Below, in pieces: positions 59,155 through 64,000 of a stretch of 64,000 nucleotides of DNA. The notes beneath the pieces were generated by a model, which was given only the letters and a program-made list of their open reading frames with translations, made no database searches and had not been told where the DNA came from. Position numbers and translations under genes: made by a program. This stretch comes from Streptomyces avidinii (GTDB lineage Bacteria > Actinomycetota > Actinomycetes > Streptomycetales > Streptomycetaceae): NCBI RefSeq assembly GCF_014650695.1, contig NZ_BMVL01000014.1:1-64000 (forward strand), in the 5' to 3' direction. The stretch's first letter is position 1. The number at the start of each line of letters is the position of its first letter.

Positions 59155-60369
59155 CTAACCGGTAACCAGCGCGTACGCCTGGGTGGCGATCTCCAGTTCC
59201 TCATCCGTCGGGACCACCGCCACCGCCACCCGGGCGTTCTCCGCCGAGACCAGCCGCGGCTCGCCGGAGCGCACGGCATTGGCCTCCGGGTCCAGCGCCA
59301 GGCCCAGCTCGGCCAGGCCGTCCAGCGCGGCCACGCGGACCTGGTGGGCGTTCTCGCCGACCCCGGCCGTGAAGGTCACCGCGTCCACCCGCCCGAGCAC
59401 CGCCGAGTAGGCCCCGATGTACTTCTTCAGACGGTGGACGTACGCGGCGAAGGCGAGGCTCGCCGCCTCGTCGCCCTCGCCCGCCCGCCGGAGCACCTCG
59501 CGCATGTCGTTGTCGCCGCACATGCCCAGCAGACCGCTCTTCTTGTTCAGGAGCGAATCGATCTCATCCATCGAGAAGCCGCCCACCCGCGCCAGATGGA
59601 AGACGACCGCCGGATCGACATCGCCCGAACGGGTCCCCATGACCAGCCCCTCCAGCGGGGTCAGGCCCATGGACGTCTCCACGCACACCCCGCCCCGCAC
59701 GGCCGACGCCGAGGCGCCGTTGCCCAGGTGCAGCACGATCACGTTCACGTCCTCCACCGGCCGGCCCAGCAGCTCGGCCGTCGCCCGGGAGACGTACGCG
59801 TGGGAGGTGCCGTGGAAGCCGTACCGCCGGATGGAGTACGCGTCGGCGGTCGCGGCGTCGATCGCGTACCGCGCCACGTACTCCGGCATCGTCGAGTGGA
59901 AGGCCGTGTCGAAGACGGCGACCTGCGGGATGTCCGCGCGCAGGGCACGCGCCACCTCGATGCCCGTGACGTTCGCCGGGTTGTGCAGCGGAGCCAGCGG
60001 GATCAGGTTCCGGATCTCCGCCAGCACCTCGTCGTCGATCACGGTCGGCCGGGTGAATCGCGTCCCGCCGTGCACCACCCGGTGTCCCACCGCGGCCAGT
60101 TCGGGGGAGTCCAGGCCCATCCCGTCGGCGGCGAGCTCCGCGGCCACGGCCTTCAGCGCCGCCCCGTGGTCCGCGATCGGGCCGACCTGCTCCCGCCTGC
60201 CGCCCTCGGCGCCGGGGCCGGTGAGCGGCTCGTGCACCAGCCGGGAGGTCTCCTCGCCGATGCGCTCCACCAGGCCCGACGCCAGCCGGGACCGGTCGGC
60301 CATGTCGAGGAGCTGGTACTTGACCGACGAGGAGCCGGAGTTCAGGACGAGTACGCGCGATGCGGTCAC
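59155..60369 (-). CDS. ackA: Acetate kinase
   Basis: Makes ATP and acetate from acetyl phosphate, or the reverse for acetate assimilation. It has 404 residues with SRVLVLNSGSSSVKYQLLD, HRVVHGGTRF, AVFDTAFHSTMPEYVARYA, RYGFHGTSHAYV and HLGNGASASAV, all diagnostic of the ASKHA acetate kinases. ATG 60369 lies 40 bases after the pta stop, in the same operon. Confidence 0.97.
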   Translation of the reverse strand: MTASRVLVLNSGSSSVKYQLLDMADRSRLASGLVERIGEETSRLVHEPLTGPGAEGGRREQVGPIADHGAALKAVAAELAADGMGLDSPELAAVGHRVVHGGTRFTRPTVIDDEVLAEIRNLIPLAPLHNPANVTGIEVARALRADIPQVAVFDTAFHSTMPEYVARYAIDAATADAYSIRRYGFHGTSHAYVSRATAELLGRPVEDVNVIVLHLGNGASASAVRGGVCVETSMGLTPLEGLVMGTRSGDVDPAVVFHLARVGGFSMDEIDSLLNKKSGLLGMCGDNDMREVLRRAGEGDEAASLAFAAYVHRLKKYIGAYSAVLGRVDAVTFTAGVGENAHQVRVAALDGLAELGLALDPEANAVRSGEPRLVSAENARVAVAVVPTDEELEIATQAYALVTG

Positions 60370-60409
60370 GGTGGAGGTCTTTCCTTGTCGCGGGTGATGA
60401 GGGGAGGGA

Positions 60410-62494
60410 TCAGGCGGTGGGCGCCGGCGCGCCCTGCGCCTGGATCGCGGTGATGGCCACGGTGGTGACGATGTCCTGGACGAGCGCGCCGCGCGAGAGG
60501 TCGTTGACCGGCTTGCGCAGACCCTGGAGCACCGGGCCGACCGCGACGGCGCCCGCCGAACGCTGCACGGCCTTGTACGTGTTGTTGCCCGTGTTGAGGT
60601 CGGGGAAGACCAGCACCGTCGCGCGGCCGGCCACCGCGGACCCGGGCAGCTTGGTCGCGGCGACCGAGGGCTCCACTGCCGCGTCGTACTGGATCGGCCC
60701 CTCGACCGCCAGGTCGGGGCGCTGCTCGCGGATCAGCTCGGTGGCCTTGCGGACCTTGTCGACGTCCGCGCCGCTGCCGGAGGTCCCGGTCGAGTAGGAG
60801 AGCATCGCGATCCGCGGCTCGACGCCGAAGGCGGCCGCGGTGGCGGCCGACTGGACGGCGATGTCGGCGAGCTGCTCGGCGTTGGGGTCCGGGTTGACCG
60901 CGCAGTCGCCGTAGACGAGGACCCGGTCGGCCAGGCACATGAAGAAGACCGAGGAGACGATGGACGCCTCCGGCTTAGTCTTGATGATCTCGAAGGCCGG
61001 GCGGATGGTCGCCGCGGTGGAGTGCACCGAACCGGAGACCATGCCGTCCGCCAGGCCGCGCTGGACCATCAGGGTGCCGAAGTAGTTGACATCGGTGACC
61101 ACGTCGTGGGCCAGCTCCACCGTCATCCCCTTGTGGGCGCGGACCTGGGCGTAGTACTCGGCGAAACCCTCCCGCATCGGGGAGGTCGCCGGGTCGATGA
61201 GCTGTGCGCCCGAGATGTCGACGCCGAGGTCGCCGGCCTTCTTCAGGATCGCCTGCTCCTCGCCCAGCAGGGTCAGGTCGCAGACCCCCCGGCGCAGCAC
61301 CACGTCCGCGGCGCGCAGCACCCGCTCCTCGGTGCCCTCGGGCAGCACGACGCGGCGGCGCTCCGAGCGGGCCCGCTCCAGCAGCTCGTGCTCGAACATC
61401 ATCGGGGTGACCCGCTCCGAGCGGGCCACCGACAGCAGACCGCGCAGCTCACCGGTGTCCACGTGCCGCTCGAACAGGCCGAGCGCGGTCTCCAGCTTGC
61501 GGGGGGTCGCCGAGTTCAAGCGGCTCTGCAGCGAGAAGAGTTCGGCGGCGGTCGGGAAGCTGTTCCCGGCCACCGACACCACGGGCGTGCCCGGCGCCAG
61601 CTTCGAGGCCAGCGTCAGGATGTCCCGGCCCGGGCGCTCGTTCAGGGTGAGCAGCACGCCGGCGATCGGCGGGGTGCCCGACGCGTGCGCGGCCAGCGCG
61701 CCGATCACCAGGTCGGAGCGGTCTCCCGGGGTCACGACCAGGCAGCCGGGGGTCAGGGCGTTCAGGAAGTTCGGCAGCATCGCACCGCCGAAGACGAAGT
61801 CCAGGGCGTCCCGGGCCAGCCCGGCCTCGTCGCCGAGGAGCACCTCACCGCCGAGGTCCCGGGTGATCTGGGCGACGGTCGGGGCGGAGAGCGACTTGTC
61901 GTCCGGCAGCACGTAGCAGGGCACGGGGAGCCGGGCGGCCAGTCGCTCGGCTATGACGTCGCGGTCCTCCGCGGCCACCCGGTTCACGACCATGGCGACG
62001 ACGTGGCAGCCCAGGGTCTCGTAGGCGCGGTAGGCGTTGCGGGCCTCGGCGCGGACGGCCTCGGCCTGGTGCCTGGTGCCGCCCACGACGGGCACGACGA
62101 CCGCGCCCAGTTCGTTCGCGAGGCGGGCGTTGAGCGCCAGCTCGTCGGGGAGGTTGGTGTCCGCGTAGTCGGTGCCGAGGACGAGCATGACCTCGTAGTC
62201 GCGGGCCACCCGGTGGTAGCGGTCGACCAGCTGGGAGACCAGTTCGTCGGTGCCCTTCTCGGCCTGGATCGCCGAGGCCTCCCGGTACGACATCCCGTAG
62301 GCCGTCGAGGCGTCCTGCTCGATCCGGTAACGGGCCTTGAGGAGGTCGAAGAGCCGGTCCGGTGAGTCGTGCAGGAGCGGACGGTAGACGCCGACCCGGC
62401 CCGTCTGCCGGGTCAGCAGCTCCATGATCCCCAGCTCGACGACCTGCCGGCCGTCCCCGCGCTCGATCCCGGTCACGTACACGCTGCGCGTCAC
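60410..62494 (-). CDS. pta: Phosphate acetyltransferase, three-domain type
   Basis: Converts acetyl-CoA and phosphate to acetyl phosphate. A 694-residue protein: an N-terminal P-loop-type region (SVYVTGIERGDGRQVVELG, about 1-210), a central DRTGG regulatory domain (about 215-345) and the catalytic PTA domain (about 370-690) with PTFRSxS-like blocks (GSVHSTAATIRPAFEIIKTKPEASIVSSVFFM). GTG 62494 (VTRSVYVTGIERGDG) is preferred because GGAG lies upstream; ATG 62512 would add six residues. It is the first gene of pta-ackA(-pyk). Confidence 0.95.
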   Translation of the reverse strand: MTRSVYVTGIERGDGRQVVELGIMELLTRQTGRVGVYRPLLHDSPDRLFDLLKARYRIEQDASTAYGMSYREASAIQAEKGTDELVSQLVDRYHRVARDYEVMLVLGTDYADTNLPDELALNARLANELGAVVVPVVGGTRHQAEAVRAEARNAYRAYETLGCHVVAMVVNRVAAEDRDVIAERLAARLPVPCYVLPDDKSLSAPTVAQITRDLGGEVLLGDEAGLARDALDFVFGGAMLPNFLNALTPGCLVVTPGDRSDLVIGALAAHASGTPPIAGVLLTLNERPGRDILTLASKLAPGTPVVSVAGNSFPTAAELFSLQSRLNSATPRKLETALGLFERHVDTGELRGLLSVARSERVTPMMFEHELLERARSERRRVVLPEGTEERVLRAADVVLRRGVCDLTLLGEEQAILKKAGDLGVDISGAQLIDPATSPMREGFAEYYAQVRAHKGMTVELAHDVVTDVNYFGTLMVQRGLADGMVSGSVHSTAATIRPAFEIIKTKPEASIVSSVFFMCLADRVLVYGDCAVNPDPNAEQLADIAVQSAATAAAFGVEPRIAMLSYSTGTSGSGADVDKVRKATELIREQRPDLAVEGPIQYDAAVEPSVAATKLPGSAVAGRATVLVFPDLNTGNNTYKAVQRSAGAVAVGPVLQGLRKPVNDLSRGALVQDIVTTVAITAIQAQGAPAPTA

Positions 62495-62718
62495 GCCGGC
62501 ACTCCGTCCCATGCTGTGGATGTCTTTTTGGTCGGGCTTGACCCCTTGACAATACCTCTGTCAATGGATAGGGCGCCCCCCGGGAAAATGCCTGGCCGAG
62601 AGGGCCGAAAGGCCTTCCGGGCGGACCAGCCGAAAACGCGCGGCACCCCGGGCCCGTGGAACAATCGGACAGGCTTCACCATTACGCCCTTCATATGTAC
62701 GGCAGGAGACACAGCACG
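62495..62718. promoter_or_regulatory. Divergent pta-pfkA region
   Basis: TTGACA (62546-62551) and TGTCAA (62559-62564) form an inverted pair with a seven-base spacer. The first is also a perfect -35 for the plus strand, with TAGGGC (62569-62574) 17 bases away as a possible -10 for pfkA. A weak TCAAGC is the only candidate -10 on the other strand. The pair could be a shared site that tunes both directions. AGGAG before pfkA is its ribosome site. Confidence 0.4.
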
Positions 62719-63744
62719 ATGCGTATCGGAGTTCTCACCGCAGGCGGCGACTGTCCGGGCCTCAACGCTGTCATCCGGTCGGTCGTACACCGTGCCGTGG
62801 TCGGGCACGGGGACGAGGTCATCGGTTTCGAGGACGGCTTCAAGGGCCTCCTCGACGGCAACTTCCGCCCCCTCGACATCAATGCCGTCAGCGGCATCCT
62901 CGCCCGCGGCGGAACGATCCTCGGTTCGGCACGCATGGAGCGCGCCCGTCTCCACGAAGCCGCCGAGAACGCGCAGGAGCTGGCGGAGCGCTACGGCATC
63001 GACGCCCTCATCCCGATCGGCGGCGAGGGCACCCTGACCGCCTCCCGGATGCTCTCGGACGCCGGGATGCCGGTCGTCGGCGTACCGAAGACCATCGACA
63101 ACGACATCTCCTCCACCGACCGCACCTTCGGCTTCGACACCGCCGTCATGGTCGCCACCGAGGCGATCGACCGCCTCAAGACCACCGCCGAATCGCACCA
63201 GCGCGTGATGGTCGTCGAGGTCATGGGCCGGCACGCCGGCTGGATCGCCCTGGAGTCCGGCATGGCCGGCGGCGCGCACGGAATCTGCCTGCCGGAGCGC
63301 CGCTTCGAGGTGGACGCCCTGGTGAAGATGGTCGAGGAACGATTCGCCCGCGGCAAGAAGTTCGCCGTGATCTGCGTCGCCGAGGGGGCCCACCCGGCCG
63401 AGGGCTCCATGCCCTACGAGAAGGGCGCGATCGACCAGTACGGTCACGAGCGCTTCGCCGGCATCGGCAACCGCCTCGCGATCGAGCTGGAGCACCGCCT
63501 CGGCAAGGAGGCCCGCCCCGTGATCCTCGGCCACGTCCAGCGCGGTGGCACTCCCACCGCCTACGACCGGGTGCTCGCGACCCGCTTCGGCTGGCACGCC
63601 GTGGAGGCAGTCCACCGCGGCGAATTCGGCAACATGACCGCCCTGCGCGGCACCGACATCGTGATGGCCCCGCTCGCCGAGGCGGTCACAGCGCTGAAGA
63701 CGGTCCCCGAGGAGCGCATGTACGAGGCCGAGTCGGTCTTCTAG
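62719..63744 (+). CDS. pfkA: ATP-dependent 6-phosphofructokinase
   Basis: Phosphorylates fructose 6-phosphate in glycolysis. It has 341 residues, starting MRIGVLTAGGDCPGLNAVIR. The active-site GGEGTL has Gly at 104, the residue used by ATP-dependent (not pyrophosphate-dependent) enzymes, although Lys 124 in PKTIDND is shared with the PPi group. EVMGRHAGWIALESG and RGGTPTAYDRV are conserved. ATG 62719 follows AGGAG. The length equals S. coelicolor PfkA2 (about 341). Confidence 0.95.
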   Translation: MRIGVLTAGGDCPGLNAVIRSVVHRAVVGHGDEVIGFEDGFKGLLDGNFRPLDINAVSGILARGGTILGSARMERARLHEAAENAQELAERYGIDALIPIGGEGTLTASRMLSDAGMPVVGVPKTIDNDISSTDRTFGFDTAVMVATEAIDRLKTTAESHQRVMVVEVMGRHAGWIALESGMAGGAHGICLPERRFEVDALVKMVEERFARGKKFAVICVAEGAHPAEGSMPYEKGAIDQYGHERFAGIGNRLAIELEHRLGKEARPVILGHVQRGGTPTAYDRVLATRFGWHAVEAVHRGEFGNMTALRGTDIVMAPLAEAVTALKTVPEERMYEAESVF

Positions 63745-63765
63745 CCCCGCGGGCGGGACCTTCGG

Positions 63766-63805
63766 CCCCGATGGCGCGGCCGAACGGTTCCCGCCGCGAT
63801 CGGGG
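63766..63805 (+). terminator. Terminator after pfkA
   Basis: CCCCGATGGCG (63766-63776) pairs with CGCGATCGGGG (63795-63805), ten of eleven positions. Confidence 0.6.
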
Positions 63806-63846
63806 GGTACGCTCCCGGCCCTGAGCCGATCGGTCGTGGAGGCGCC

Positions 63847-64000
63847 ATGGACACCCCTGTTCCGGGCACGCCCGTTTTCCTCGCCCCACCGCCCGTCGAA
63901 CCGAGCGGCTCCGCACCGGTCGCCGTCGCGTGGACACTGGGCGATCCCGGCCGTGAGCTGGACGCGCAGCTGGTCCGGCTGAGCGCGGGAGCCGTCGTCG
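63847..64000 (+). CDS. Partial conserved protein, 5' end only
   Basis: The first 51 residues of a gene that leaves the window. ATG 63847 has GGAGG seven bases upstream, and coding bias is clear. The sequence (MDTPVPGTPVFLAPPPVEP, then VAVAWTLGDPGRELDAQLVRLSAGAVV) may be the start of a cupin domain, since the LDAQLVRLSAG stretch resembles cupin beta-strands. This is only a suggestion. Confidence 0.6.
   Translation, partial: MDTPVPGTPVFLAPPPVEPSGSAPVAVAWTLGDPGRELDAQLVRLSAGAVV

Overview
The window comes from a high-GC actinomycete, almost certainly a Streptomyces. Codon third positions are nearly all G or C, GTG and TTG starts are common, and the gene order from atpI to pfkA matches what I remember of the Streptomyces coelicolor SCO5366-SCO5426 region. 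That match is from memory and no alignment was run. I see no rRNA, tRNA, CRISPR array, insertion sequence, integrase or phage gene.

Layout. (1) 1-6.5 kb: the edge of a type I modular polyketide synthase cluster. It holds a truncated PKS (docking helix, KS, malonyl-type AT, DH, start of KR) on the minus strand, and on the plus strand a lipocalin-like small protein and a crotonyl-CoA carboxylase/reductase. (2) 6.8-14.6 kb: the complete F1Fo ATP synthase operon atpIBEFHAGDC. (3) 14.7-19.1 kb: a DUF2550 protein, then a secreted GH18 chitinase with its two-component system and an operator-rich chitinase promoter. (4) 19.3-31.8 kb: housekeeping and conserved hypothetical genes: cobalamin adenosyltransferase, 3-hydroxybutyryl-CoA dehydrogenase, STAS protein, membrane-anchored P-loop ATPase, NucS/EndoMS, LLM oxidoreductase and two paralogous ABC-2 exporter modules. 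(5) 31.8-37.6 kb: the coiled-coil polar-growth genes filP and scy. (6) 37.7-40.6 kb: methylmalonyl-CoA epimerase, thiolase and MeaB GTPase. (7) 40.6-50.6 kb: small regulators and membrane proteins: PepSY protein, two MarR, three tandem AIM24 proteins, two DUF3817 proteins, a thiamine-binding protein, an SRPBCC-DUF4166-TetR operon with a double palindromic operator, and an ArsR/MFS divergent pair. (8) 50.7-54.3 kb: isobutyryl-CoA mutase large subunit, a TetR and a thioredoxin-TPR protein. (9) 54.3-57.6 kb: a three-gene envelope cluster (DUF6230, DUF6114, Ser/Pro-rich exported protein) behind a 628-base leader full of palindromes. (10) 57.6-63.7 kb: central carbon metabolism, pyk, ackA and pta on the minus strand and pfkA diverging, then the 5' end of one more gene.

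A short-chain acyl-CoA theme runs through the window. Thiolase, 3-hydroxybutyryl-CoA dehydrogenase and CCR could supply butyryl- or ethylmalonyl-CoA. The cobalamin adenosyltransferase, epimerase, MeaB and IcmA belong to B12-dependent acyl-CoA rearrangement. Pta/AckA, Pyk and PfkA handle acetyl-CoA, acetate and glycolytic flux. These could feed extender units to the polyketide synthase. That link is inference.

The features most worth a second look are regulatory and small-gene systems: the paired TTGAGCGAT palindromes before the SRPBCC/DUF4166/TetR operon, the 22-base palindrome before an apparently leaderless icmA, the repeated TTAC-GTAA palindromes before the DUF6230 cluster, the shared upstream motif of two distant DUF3817 genes, and the AIM24 triplet.
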